Shown: piece after piece, positions 1 through 11,770 of the stretch
Position numbering within the stretch: position 1 is the stretch's first letter
Layout: every line of letters begins with the position of its first letter
Assembly (NCBI GenBank): GCA_035578905.1
Contig: JAQJVL010002735.1
Location: forward strand, 19,598 to 83,597
Reading direction: 5' to 3'
From: Stictocephala bisonia
Taxonomy: Eukaryota > Arthropoda > Insecta > Hemiptera > Membracidae
Length of the DNA stretch: 64,000 nt
Translations under genes and position numbers: made by a program
Notes under the pieces: generated by a model
Seen by the model: the letters and a program-made list of their open reading frames with translations, nothing else
Told to the model about the DNA's origin: nothing
The model's database searches: none

Positions 1-1028
1 TCTTGCATTTTTGAGTTTCACTCTTGCAATCTTTGAGTTTTAATCTTCGATCTATGAGTTTCAATTTTGCGATCTTTGAGATTTTAATCTTGCGGTCTTT
101 GAGTTTCTATTCTTGTGATCTCTTGAGTTTCAATCTTGCGATCATGAGTTTCAATTTGTTATCTATGAGTTTAAATCTCTCGCGATCTTTGAGTTTTAAT
201 CTTGCATCTTTGAGTTTCTATCTTGCGATCTTTGAGTTTCAATCTTGCGATCTTTGAGCTTTGATCTTGCGATCTTTGAGTTTTAATATTGCGATCTTTG
301 AATTTCAATTCTTGCCGATCTTTGAGTTTCAATCTATGCGATCTTTGAGTTTCAATCTTGCTATCTTTGAATTTAATTCTTGCGATCTTTGAGTTTCAAT
401 CTTGCGATCTCTAGAGTTTCAATCTTGCGATCTTTGAGTTCAATCTTGCGATCTTTTAGTTTCAATCTTGCGATCTCTTGAGTTGTAATCTTGCCATCTT
501 TGAGTTTCAATCTTGCGATCTTGAGTTTCAAACATGCTATCTTTAAGTTTCAATCTTGCGATCTTTGAGTTTCAATATTGCCATCTATGAGTTTAAATCT
601 TGCGATCTTTGAGTTGTAATCTTGCCATCTTTTTGTTCAATCTTGCGATCTTTGACGTTTTAAACTTGCGATCTTTGAGTTTCAATCTTGCCACTTTGAG
701 TTTCAAAATTGCAATCTTTGACTTTCAATCTTGCCATCTTTGAGTTATAATCTTTGCTATCTTTGAGTTTCAATCTTGCGATCTTTGAGTTTCAATCTTG
801 CCATCTTTGAGTTTCAATCTTGCAATGTTTGAGTTTCGATCTTGCGATCTTTAAGTTTCAATTTTGCCATGTTTGAGTTTCAATCTTGCAATCTTTGAGT
901 TTCAATCTTGTGATCTTTGAGTTTAATTCTTGCGATCTTTGAGTTTCAATCTTGCGATCTTTGAGTTTTAACCTTGCCATCTTTGAGTTTCAATCTTGCC
1001 ATCTTTGAGTTTTAATCTTGCGATCTTT
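1..1028 (+). repeat. Readable left-end satellite segment
   Basis: Regular 22-bp units with scattered one-base indels. The order of variants at about 480-1,000 (TTGTAATC, TTTAAATC, TTTCAAAATTGC, GACTTTCAATC, GAGTTATAATC, GCAATGTTTGAG, GAGTTTCGATC) is the same series seen cleanly at 8,070-8,560 and 44,690-45,060, so this is a normal higher-order repeat. No gene seen. Confidence 0.9.
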
Positions 1029-1350
1029 GAGTTTCAATTAAAACCGGGTCTTTTTAGTTTCAATCTTGCAATCTTTGGTTCCAAATTTTTTCATCCCTTT
1101 TAGTTCAAAAAATTTCGATCTTTGAGTTTCCCTTTTTGCCATCTTTGAGTTTCAATCTTGCGTTTTTTGAGTTTCAATCTTGCGATCTTTGAGTTTTTAA
1201 ATTTTGGGTCTTTTTGTTTTAATCTTTTTTGATTTTTTGAGGTTTTAAAAATTTCGATCTTTTGGGGTTTCAATCATGCGATTTTTGAGGGTTTTAATCT
1301 TGCCATTTTTTGGTTTCAAAATTTTTCCCTCTTTGGTTTTTGAAATTGCC
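1029..1350 (+). repeat. 16-unit block, corrupted partial copy
   Basis: Aligns unit by unit with the clean block at 25,602-25,954: the AATTAACCGATC step reads AATTAAAACCGGGTC, the GAGTACC unit reads GGTTCC followed by a T-run and CATCCC, then the GTGTTTTAATC unit, the GAGGTTCAAAC unit (as GAGGTTTTAAAA), AATCATGCG and a final GAAATTGCC. The first units of the block (with GCGAACATTG) are missing. This match shows that the corrupted region has ordinary repeat beneath it. Confidence 0.75.
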
Positions 1351-2109
1351 AAACTTTGAGTTTCAATCTTGCCATCTTTGAGTTTTTAATTTGCGATCTT
1401 TTTTGGGTTTTATTTTGCCTTATGAGTTTAAAACTTGCGATCTTTGAGTTTTTAAAACTTTTCCATCTTTGAGTTTCAATCTTTCATCTTTGAGTTTTTT
1501 TAAAATTGGGAAAACTTTGTGTTTCAATCTTTCCCTCTATGAGTTTAAATCTTCCCATCTTTGAGTTTTAAATTTTTGCCATCTTTGAGTTTCAATCTTG
1601 TGATCTTTGGGGTTCGTCTTTTCGATCTTTGAGTTTCAAACTTGTATATTTGAGTTTCAATCTTGCGTTTTTTGGTTTCAAACCCTTTCCTTTTATGAGG
1701 GTTTTAAAACTTGCGATCTTTGAGTTGTAATTTTGCCATCTTTAAAATTTCAATCTTCGATCTTTTTAGTTTCAAAATTTTCGATCTTTGAGTTTTAATT
1801 TTTGCGATCTTTTTTGTTTCAATTTTGCGATCTTTGGGGTTTTAAACTTTCAATCTTTGAGTTTTTTTCTTTCGATCTTTGAGTTTTAATCTTTTCGATC
1901 TTTTTGGGTTTTAATTTTTGTTTTAAAATGAGTTTAAATCTCTCGATCTTTGAAATTTTAATTTGCCATCTTTGAGTTTCTATCTTGCGATCTTTGAGTT
2001 TCAATCTTGCCCATTTTTTGGGGTTTTAATCTTGCGATTTTTTGGGGTTTTTAATATTGCGATCTTTGAGGTTTCAATTTTCCCTCTTTGAGTTTCAATC
2101 TTGCGATCT

Positions 2110-2290
2110 TTGAGTTTCAATCTTGCGATCTTTGAGTTTTAAAATTGCGATTTTTTGTGTTTTAATCTTGCGATCTTTGAGGTTCAAACTTGCGATCTTT
2201 GAGGGTTTTAATTTTGCGATTTTTGGTTTCAATCTTGCCATCTTTGAGTTTCAATTTCCCCATCCCTTTTTAGTATTAAAAATTTCCATC
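2110..2290 (+). repeat. 16-unit block, corrupted partial copy lacking the GAGTACC unit
   Basis: Shows GTGTTTTAATC, GAGGTTCAAAC, a unit before TTTCCCCATC, and TAGTATTAAAA in the order of the last half of the 16-unit block. The first half is absent, as in the partial copies near 30,400 and 57,880, which suggests a genuine truncated block type. Confidence 0.6.
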
Positions 2291-4641
2291 TTTGGGGTTT
2301 CAATTTTTGCCCTCTTTGGTTTTAAAATTTTGGGTCTTTTAGTTTTATTTTTTGCCATCTATTTGGGGTTTTAAAACTTGCGTTTTTTGGAAATTGTTTA
2401 AATTTTCCATCTTTTTTAATTTCAAACTTGCGATCTTTGAGTTTCAATCTTGCGTTTTTTGAGTTTTTAATCTTTCTATCTTTGAATTTAATTCTTGCGA
2501 TCTTTGAGGGTTTTAATCTTGCGATTTTTAGAGTTTCAAAACTTTTCGATCTTTGAGGGTTTCAATCTTGCGATCTTTTGTTTTTAAATCTTGCGATTTT
2601 TTAGTTTCAAAATTTTCCATTTTGAGTTTCTATTTTTGCGATCTTTGAAATTCATTCTTGCCCTTATGAGTTTAAATCTTGCGATCTTTGAGTTTGTAAT
2701 CTTGCCATCTTTGAGTTTCAATCTTTCGATCTTTGAGTTTTAAAAAATGCCTTTTTTAAGTTTCAAACTTGCGTTTTTTGAGTTTTTAATTTTGCCCTTT
2801 ATGTGTTTAAATCTTGCGTTTTTTGAGTTGTAATTTGCCTCTTTTTGTTCAAACTTGCGTTCCCTTTTAGTTTTTTAAACTTGCGATCTTTGAGTTTTTA
2901 ATCTTGCCATTTTTGGAGTTTCAAAATTGCGATCTTTGACTTTCAATCTTGCATCTTTTTAGTTTTTTAAAACTTGTATCTTTGAGTTTCAATCTTCGAT
3001 TTTTTTGAGTTTCAATTTTTGCCATCTTTGAATTTCAATTTGCAATGTTTAGTTTCGATTTGCGATTTTTAAATTTCAATTTTGCGATCTTTGGGTTTTT
3101 AAACTTGCAATCTTTTAAATTTCAATTTGTGATCTTTTAGTTTAATTCTTGCGGGTCTTTGAGTTTCAATTTGCGATCTTAGGTTTTAAACCCTTTCCAT
3201 CTTTGGGGTTTCAATCTTGCCATCTTTGGTTTTTTTTTCTTGCGATTTTTTTAGTTTTTAAATTTTTCGATCTTTAAAAATTTTTAAAACTTGCAATCTT
3301 GGGGGTTTCAATTTGCGAACAATGAATTTTTTCTTTCGATCTTTGGGTTTTAAATTGCGATCTTTTAGTTTAAAAATTGCGATCATTGAGTTTCTATCTT
3401 GCCATCTTTTGGGGTTTAAAAACTTCGATCTTTGAGTTTTAATCTTGCCATCTTTGAGTTTCAATTTCCCCATCTTTGAGTTTTAAAAAATTTCCATCTT
3501 TGAGTTTCAATCTTGCCATCTTTGAGTTTCAATCTTGCGATCTTTGGTTTCAATTTTTGCTATCTTTGAGATTTTAAATTTTTGCGATTTTTGAGTTTCA
3601 ATCTTGCGATCTTTGAGTTTTTTTCCTTTGGGTCATTGAGTTTCAAACATGGGGATCTTTTAGTTTTAATCTTGCGATCTTTGGGGGTTTCTATCTTTCG
3701 ATCTTTGAGTTTCAATCTTGCGATCTTTTTTAGTTTCAATCTTGCGATCTTTGAGTTTCAAACTTGCGATCTTTGATTTTCAATCTTGCCAATTATGGTT
3801 TTAAATCTCTCGATTATGAGTTTTAATTTTTTGCCATATTTGAGTTTCAATCTTTTCATCTTTGAGTTTCAAAATTTTCGATCTTTGAGTTTAATCTTGC
3901 GATCTTTTAGTTTTTTAAACTTGCCTTTTTTTGGGGGTTTCAAAACTTGCAATCTTGAGTTTTAAACTTGCGATTTTGAGTTTCAAATTTTTCGATCTTT
4001 GAGTTTTTTTTTTTTGCGGTCTTTTTAGTTTTATTCTTTGTGATCTTTGAGTTTCAATCTTGCGATATTGGTTTCAATTTTTGTTATCTTTTGAGTTTAA
4101 ATTTCTCGATCTTTGAGTTTTAATCTTGCCATCTATGGTTTTTTAAAACTTGCGGGTCCCTTTTAGTTGTAATCTTGCCAACTTTGAGTTTTAATCTTGC
4201 GATCTTTAAGTTTCAAACTTGCGATCTTTGAGTTTCAAACTTGCCCCCCTTTTTAGTTTCAAAAATTTCGAAACTTTTTACCCTTTTAATCTTTCCAAAC
4301 TTTGGTTATATCTTTTATTTTTTGAGTTTCAATCTTGCGATCTTTGAGTTTCAAACTTGCCATCTTTTAGTTTCAAATTTTCCCAAAGTTTTTAGTTTCA
4401 ATCTTGCGATCTTTAAGTTTTTAATCTTGCGATTTTTTGAGTTTCAAAACTAGCGATCTTTGAGTATCCCAAACTTTTTTTTATCTTTGAGTTTAAATTT
4501 TTGCGATCTTTGAGTTTCAATCCCTTTCGATCTTTGAGTTTCAATCTTGCCCTCTTTTTAGTTTCAAATTTTCCATCTTTTTGTTTCAATCTTGCGGGTC
4601 TTTGAGGGGTTTTTTAAATTTTGGATCATTAGGTTTAATTT

Positions 4642-5011
4642 TGCAAACTTGGAGTTTCAATCTTGCGAACATTGAATTTCATTCTTGCGATCTTTGAGTT
4701 TCAATTAAACCCATCTTTTTTAGTTTCAAACTTGCAATTTTTGAGTACCAAATTTTTTCATCCTTTTTAGTTTCAAAAATTTCGTTTTTTGAAATTTTTA
4801 ATCTTGCCATCTTTGAGTTTAATCTTGCGATCTTTTTTGTTTCAAAACTTTCGATTTTTGAGTTTTTTAAACCCTTTCGATCTTTTTGTTTTAATCTTGT
4901 GATCTTTGAGGTTCAAACTTGCGTTTTTTGAGTTTCAATCATGCGATTTTTGAGTTTCAATCTTGCCCTCTTTGAGTTTCAATTTCCCCAAATTTTGAGT
5001 TTAAAATTGCC
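4642..5011 (+). repeat. 16-unit block, corrupted full copy
   Basis: Carries GGAGTTTCAATC, GCGAACATTGAATTTC, a corrupted AATTAACC step, GAGTACCAAA with an expanded T-run, GAGGTTCAAAC, AATCATGCG and TTTCCCCA in the correct order. It is about 17 bp longer than clean copies, the excess lying in homopolymers. Confidence 0.75.
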
Positions 5012-5829
5012 ATCTTTGAGGGTTTTAATCTTGCCATCTTTTTGGGTTTTAATCTTGCGATCTTTGAGTTTCATTTTTTGCCATCTATGAGTTTAAAAAT
5101 TTTCGATCTTTGATTTTTAATCTTGCCATCTTTGAGTTTCAATCTTGGGGATCTTTGAGTTTTAAAAATTGCTTTTTTTGGTTTCAATTTTTGCCATCTA
5201 TGAGTTTAAATTTTCTCGGGGTCTTTGGGGTTTTAATTTTTGCCTCTTTGGTTTCAATTTGTGATCTTTTAAGGGTTTCCCGTCTTACGATCTTTGGGGT
5301 TTCAAATTGTATCTTTGAGTTTTTAATCTTGCGAACTTTGAGTTTTTAATCTTGCCCCCCCATGAGTTTAAATCTTGCCCATCTTTGAGTTGTTTAAATT
5401 TTTCCCTCTTTAAAATTTCAATTCCCTTTCGATCTTTTAGTTTTTAATCCCTTTCGATCTTTGAGTTTTTAAACTTCGATCTTTGAGTTTTAATTTTTTC
5501 GGATCTTTGAGTTTTTAAACTTGCAATCTTTGGTTTTTTAAACTTGCGATCTTTTTAGTTTCAATCTTGCGATCTTTTTAGTTTCAATCTTTTTATTATG
5601 AGTTTAAATCTCTCGATCTTTTAATTTTAATTTGCCATCTTTGGGGTTTTATCTTGCGATCTTTAAGTTTTTTATCTTGCGATCTTTGAGTTTTAATCTT
5701 GCGTTCTTTGAGTTTTATTATTGCGATCTTTGGGGTTTTTTAAATTTTTGCCCCTCTTTGAGTTTCAATCTTTTTCGATCTTTTTAGTTTCAATCTTGCG
5801 ATCTTTTAGTTTTAAATCTTTTTTTGGAA

Positions 5830-5970
5830 TCTTTTGTGTTTTAAACTTGCGACTTTGAGGTTCAAACTTTCGATCTTTGAGTTTCAATCATGGGGATTTT
5901 TGAGTTTTAATCTTTTCCCCTTTGAGTTTCAATTTCCCCATCTTTTAGTATTAAAAAATTTCCCTCCCCT
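5830..5970 (+). repeat. 16-unit block, corrupted partial copy (second half)
   Basis: GTGTTTTAAAC, GAGGTTCAAAC, AATCATGGGG and a TAGTATTAAAA unit occur in the block's order. Base quality is too poor to fix the ends. Confidence 0.5.
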
Positions 5971-7260
5971 TTTAGTTTTTAAATTTTCCCTCTTTGGAGT
6001 TTTTAATCTTGCGATCTTTTAGGGTTTTAAATTTTTGCCATCAGGGGTTTAAATCCCTTTCGATCTTTGAGTTGTAATCTTTTCCTCTTTGAATTTCAAT
6101 TTGCGATCTTTTATTTTTAATTTTGCGTTTTTTGAGTTTCAAAACCCTTTCTATCCCTTTTAATTTAATTTTTTGCGGGTCTTTGGGGTTTTAATCTTGC
6201 GTTTTTAGAAATTTCAAACTTGCGTCTTTGAGTTTTTAATCTTTTCGATCTTTTAGTTTCAATCTTTCGATCTTTGAGGTTTTTAATCTTGCCATCTTTG
6301 AGTTTCTATCTTGCGGGTCTTTGAGTTCATTCTTGGCCCTCTATGAGTTTAAATCTTTCCCATTTTTTGAGTTGTAATCTTGCCATCTTTGGGGGTTTTT
6401 TTTTTGCGATCCCTTTTTGGGTTTTAAAAAATTAAATTTTCTTTAAGGTTTTAATCTTTTCGATCCTTTTTTAGTTTCAATCTTTTCCATCTATGAGTTT
6501 AAATCTTGCGATCTTTGAGTTGTAAAATTTTCCCTTTTGTGTTCAATCTTGCGATCTTTTAGTTTTAAATTGCGATCTTTGGTTTCAATTTGCCATCTTT
6601 TAGTTTCAAAAAATTTCGATCTTTTTAAATTTCAAATTTTCCATCTTGAGTTATAATCTTGCTACTTTTAGTTTCAATCTTGCGATCTTTGAGTTTTAAT
6701 CTTGCCCTCTTTGAATTTTTAATCTTGCAATGTTTGGGTTTTGATTTTTGCGATCTTTAAATTTCAATCTTTCGATCTTTGGTTTCAATCTTGCAAACTT
6801 TGGTTTAATCTTGTGATCTTTGAGTTTAATTTTGCGATCTTTTAGTTTCAATCTTGCGTTTTTTGAGTTTTAACCTTGCCATCTTTGGTTTCAAATTTTT
6901 TGCCATCTTTGAGTTTTAATTTGCGATCTTTGAGTTTCAATTTTGCGATTTTAAGTTTCAATCTTGCAATCTTTGGGTTTCAATCTTCGAACAATTTAAA
7001 TTTTATTCTTGCGATCTTTGAGTTTCAAACTTTTCGATCTTTGGTTTCAAAAAATTGCGTTTATTGAGTTTCCCAAACTTTTCCATCAAAGAGTTTAAAA
7101 ATTTTCGATCTTTGAGTTTTTTAAACTTGCCCCTCTTTTTTTTAAAAATTTCAATTTCCCCCTCTTTTTAGTTTTAAAAATTTCCATCTTTGAGTTTTCC
7201 AAACTTGGCCCTCTTTTTAGTTTCAAACTTGCGATTTTTTGGTTTCAATCCTTTTTCTAT

Positions 7261-10200
7261 CTTTGAGTTTCAATTCTTGCGATTCTTTGAGTTTCAATCT
7301 TGCGATCTTTGAGTTTCAATCTTGCGATCTTTTGAGTTTCAAACTTGCGATCTTTTGATTTTCAATCTTGCCATCTATGAGTTTTAAATCTCCGATTATG
7401 AGTTTTTAATTTTTGCCATATTTGAGGGTTTAATCTTGCGATCTTTGAGTTTCAATCTTGCATCTTTGAGTTTCAATCTTTCGATCTTTGAGTTTTAATC
7501 TTGCCATTTTTTGGGGTTTCCAAACTTGAATCTTTTTAGTTTTTAAACTTGGATTTTGATTTCAATTTTGCGATCTTTGAAATTTTTTAAACTTGCCCGG
7601 GCTTTGAGTTTTATTCTTGTGATCTTTGAGTTTTAATCTTGCGATCATTTAATTCAATCTTGTTATCTATGTGTTTAAATTCTCGATCTTTGAGTTTTAA
7701 ACTTGCCATCTTTGAGTTTCTTTTTTCCCATCTTTGAGTTTCAATCTTGCGATCTTTGAGTTTTGATCTTGGGGATCCCTTTTAGTTTTAATATTGCGAT
7801 CTTTGGGAATTTTAATCTTGCGGGTTTTTTGAGTTTTTAATCTTGCGGGTCTTTGGTTTCAATCTTGCTATCTTTTAATTTAATTCTTGCGATCTTGAGT
7901 TTCAATCTTGCGATCTTAGAAGTTTCATCTTGCGATCTTTGAGTTTCAATCTTGCGATCTTTTAGTTTCAATCTTGCGATCTTTGAGTTTCAATCTTGCC
8001 ATCTTTGAGTTTCTATCTTGCGATCTTTGAGTTCATTCTTGCCATCTATGAGTTTAAATCTTGCGATCTTTGAGTTGTAATCTTGCCCATCTTTGAGTTT
8101 CAATCTTGCGATCTTTGAGTTTCCAAACATGCTATCTTTAAGTTTCAATCTTGCGATCTATTGAGTTTCAATCTTGCCATCTATGAGTTTAAATCTTGCG
8201 ATCTTTGAGTTGTAATCTTGCCATCTTTTTGTTCAATCTTGCGATCTTTGAGTTTTAAACTTGCGATCTTTGAGTTTCAATCTTGCCATCTTTGAGTTTC
8301 AAAATTGCATCTTTGACTTTCAATCTTGCCATCTTGAGTTATAATCTTGCTATCTTTGAGTTTCAATCTTGCGATCTTTGAGTTTCAATCTTGCATCTTT
8401 GAGTTTCAATCTTGCCAATGTTTGAGTTTCGATCTTGCGATCTTTAAGTTTCAATCTTGCGATGTTTGAGTTTCAATCTTGCCAATCTTTGAGTTTCAAT
8501 CTTGTGATCTTTGAGTTTATTCTTGCGATCTTTGAGTTTCAATCTTGCGATCTTTGAGTTTTAACCTTGCCATCTTTGAGTTTCAATCTTTGCCATCTTT
8601 GAGTTTTAATCTTGCGATCTTTGAGTTTCAATTTTGCGATCTTTAAGTTTCAATCTTGCAATCTGGAGTTTCAATCTTGCGAACAATGAATTTCATTCTT
8701 GCGATCTTTGAGTTTTCAAAAACTTGCGATCTTTGAGTTTCAAACTTGCGATCATTGAGTTTCAATCTTGCCATCTATGAGTTTAAAATCTCTCGATCTT
8801 TGAGTTTTTAATCTTGCCCATCTTTGAGTTTTTCAATTTCCCCATCTTTGAGTTTTAAATTGCCATCTTTGAGTTTCAATCTTGCCATCTTTGAGTTTCA
8901 ATCTTGCGATCTTTGAGTTTCAATCTTGCTATCTTTGAGATTAATTCTTGCGATTTTTGAGTTTCAATCTTGCGATCTTTGAGTTTTCAACCTTGCGATC
9001 TTTGAGTTTCAATCTTGCGATCTTTGAGTTTCAATCTTGCGATCTTTGAGTTTCTATCTTGCGATCTTTGAGTTTTCAATCTCTGCGATCTTTGAGTTTC
9101 AATCCTTGCGATCTTTGAGTTTCAAACTTGCGATCTTTGAGTTTCAATCTTGCCATCTATGAGTTTAAATCTCTCGATCTATGAGTTTTAATCTTGCCAT
9201 CTTTGAGTTTCAATCTTGCGATCTTTGAGTTTCAATCTTGCGATCTTTGAGATTCAATCTTGCGATCTTTGAGTTTTAATCTTGCGATCTTTGAGTTTTA
9301 ATCTTGCGATCTTTGAGTTTCAAACTTGCGATCTTTGAGTTTCAATCTTGTTATCTATGTGTTTAAATCTCTCGATCTTTGAGTTTTAATCTTGAAATCT
9401 TTGAGTTTCAATCTTGCGATCTTTGAGTTTAATCTTGCGATCTTTGAGTTTTAATCTTGCGATCTTTCGAGTTTTAATCTTGCGATCTTAGAGTTTCAAT
9501 CTTGCGATCTTTGAGTTTCAAATCTTGCGATCTTTGAGTTTCAATCTTGCTATCTTAGAGTTTAATTCTTGCGATCTTTGAGTTTCAATCTTGCGATCTT
9601 AGAGTTTCAAATGATGCGATCTTTGAGTTTCAATCTTGCGATCTTTTAGTTTCAATCTTGCGACTCTTCTGAGTTTCAATCTTGCCCATCTTTAATTTCT
9701 ATCTTGCGATCTTTGAGTTTCAATCTTGCCATCTATGAGTTTAAATCTTGCGATCTTTGAGTTGTAATCTTGCCATCTTTGAGTTTCAATCTTGCGATCT
9801 TTGAGTTTCAAACTTGCTATCTTTAAGTTTCAATCTTGCGATCTTTGAGTTTCAATCTTGCCATCTATGAGTTTAAATCTTGCGATCTTTGAGTTGTAAT
9901 CTTGCCATCTTTGAGTTTCAATCTTGCGATCTTTGAGTTTTAAACTTGCGATCTTTGAGTTTCAATCTTGCCATCTTTGAGTTTCAAAATTGCGATCTTT
10001 GACTTTCAATCTTGCCATCTTTAAGTTATAATCTTGCTATCTTTGAGTTTCAATCTTGCGATATTTGAGTTTCAATCTTGCCATCTTTGAGTTTCAATCT
10101 TGCAAAGTTTGAGTTTCGATCTTGCGATCTTTAAGTTTCAATCTTGCGATCTTTGAGTTTCAATCTTGCGATCTTTGAGTTTCAATCTTGTGATCTTTGA

Positions 10201-10360
10201 GTTTAATTCTTGCGATCTTTGAGTTTCAATCTTGCGATCTTTGAGTTTCAATCTTGCCATCTTTGAGTTTCAATCTTGCCATCTTTGAGTTTCAATCTTG
10301 CGATCTTTGAGTTTCAATTTTGCGATCTTTGAGTTTCAATCTTGCAATCTTGGAGTTTCA
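7261..10360 (+). repeat. Satellite segment recovering from corruption
   Basis: Units return to the standard form after about 7,260, with residual homopolymer errors to about 7,870 (for example GGGGATCCC near 7,770) and isolated single-base indels after that. The series at 8,400-8,700 (GCCAATG, GAGTTTCGATC, GCGAACAATGAATTTC) matches the clean series at 45,000-45,200. No gene seen. Confidence 0.85.
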
Positions 10361-10500
10361 ATCTCTCGAACTATGAATTTTTTGAATCTTGGCCTTATTT
10401 GAGTTTCAATCTTGCGATCATTGAGTTTCAATCTTGCCATCTTGAGTTTCAAATCTTCGATCTTTGAGTTTTAATCATCTTTTAGCAATTTATTTGAGTT
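10361..10500 (+). repeat. Short corrupted patch at a GCGAACA landmark
   Basis: The landmark unit that elsewhere reads GCGAACAATGAATTTC appears as TCGAACTATGAATTTTTTG, followed by out-of-phase T-runs. Clean units lie on both sides. It resembles the larger corrupted zone in miniature. Confidence 0.7.
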
Positions 10501-11450
10501 TTAAACTTGCATCTTTGAGTTTCAATCTTGCGATCTTTGAGTTTCAATTTGCGATCTTTGAGTTTTTAATCTTGCTATCTTTGAGTTTTAATTCTTGCGA
10601 TTTTGAGTTTCAATCTTGCGATCATTTGATTCAACCTTGTTATCTTTTGAGTTTCAATCTTCGATCTTTGAGTTTTAATCTTGCGATCTTTGAGTTTCTA
10701 TCTTGCGATCTTTGAGTTTCAATCTTGCGATCTTTGAGTTTCAATCTTGCGATCTTTGAGTTTTTAAATTGCGATCTTTGAATTTTCAATCTTGCCATCT
10801 TTGAGTTTCAATCTTGCGATCTTTGAGTTTTAATCTTGCTATCTTTGAGTTTCAATCTTGCGATCTTTGAGTTTCAATCTTGCGATCTTAGAGTTTCAAT
10901 CTTGCGATCTTTGAGTTTCAATCTTGCGATCTTTGAGTTTTCAATCTTGCGATCTTTGAGTTTCAATCTTGCGATCTTTGAGTTTCTATCTTGCGATCTT
11001 TGAGTTCAATCTTGCCATCTTTGAGTTTCAATCTTGCGATCTTTGAGTTTCAATCTTGCCATCTTTGAGTTTCAATCTTGCGATCTTTGAGTTTCAATCT
11101 TGCTATCTTTAAGTTTCAATCTTGCGATCTTTGAGTTTCAATCTTGCCATCTATGAGTTTAAATCTTGCGATCTTTGAGTTTCAATCTTGCGATCTTTGA
11201 GTTTCAATCTTGCGATCTTTGAGATTAAACTTGCGATCTTTGAGTATCAATCTTGTGATTCTTTGAGTTTCAATCTTGCTATCTTTGATTTTCAATCTTG
11301 CCATCTTTGAGTTTCATTCTTGCCATCTATGAGTTTCAATCTTGCGATCTTTGAGTTTAATCTTGCCATCTTTGAGTTTCAATCTTGCAATCTTTGAGTT
11401 TCGAATCTTGCGATCTTTAAGTTTCAATCTTGCGATCTTTGAGTTTCAAT
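10501..11450 (+). repeat. Satellite segment, mostly consensus units
   Basis: Mainly GCGATC/TTTCAATC units with few higher-order marks, and one-base indels near 11,250 and 11,400. The short forward open frame that begins just upstream, near 10,464, depends on indels that remove in-frame TGA codons and has no gene-like feature. No gene seen. Confidence 0.85.
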
Positions 11451-11770
11451 CTTGCCAAACTATTGAGTTTTCTTGCGATCTTGGTGAATCCTTTTGAGTT
11501 TAATTTTTGCGATCTTTGAGTTTCAAAACTTGCGATCTTTGAGTTTTAATCTTGCCACTTTGAGTTTCAATTGCATCTTTGACTTTCAATCTTGCGATCT
11601 TTGAGTTTTTCATTTATTTTTTGCGATCTTTAGTTTCAATCTTGCAATCTTTGGGGTTTCAATCTTTCAATTTGAAATTTCAATTTTTGCGATCTTTGAG
11701 TTTCAAACTTGCGATCTTTGAGTTTCAAAACTTGCGATCATTGAGTATTTAATCTTGCCATCTTTGAGTT
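11451..11770 (+). repeat. Corrupted satellite patch
   Basis: Irregular T-runs and missing bases (for example GTGAATCCTTTTGAG near 11,480 and CATTTATTTTTTGCG near 11,610) break the 22-bp phase, with regular units before and after. Confidence 0.7.

Larger units (their letters stand above)
1029..7260 (+). repeat. Heavily corrupted satellite segment
   Basis: The 22-bp period and variant order remain, but bases are replaced by runs of their neighbours: CGATC becomes GGGTC, TTTGAG becomes TTTTTAG or TTGGGG, TTGC becomes CCCTTTC, and long T, A, G and C runs appear. Underlying blocks can still be matched to clean copies (see 1,029-1,350 and 4,642-5,011). This looks more like poor long-read consensus than biological decay, because ordinary mutation does not create the same homopolymer smoothing at every unit and clean array lies on both sides. 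Short open frames on either strand here are accidents of this noise. No gene seen. Confidence 0.85.

Noticed and set aside
24..257. Forward open frame of 77 codons at the left edge, and similar short frames throughout on both strands
   Set aside because: All are 86 codons or fewer and translate the 22-bp unit in rotating frames (66-bp, 22-residue period). They open only where variants or one-base errors remove the TGA present once per 66 bp. No domain, signal or gene context is visible.
4241..4453. Hydrophobic forward frame resembling a membrane protein
   Set aside because: Phe/Leu/Ile richness comes from T-rich repeat read in frame and from T-runs in the corrupted zone.
1029..7260. A different, degenerate satellite family or an inserted element
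   Set aside because: The corrupted sequence can be matched unit by unit to clean 16-unit blocks elsewhere (for example 1,029-1,350 with 25,602-25,954), so it is the same array with errors.
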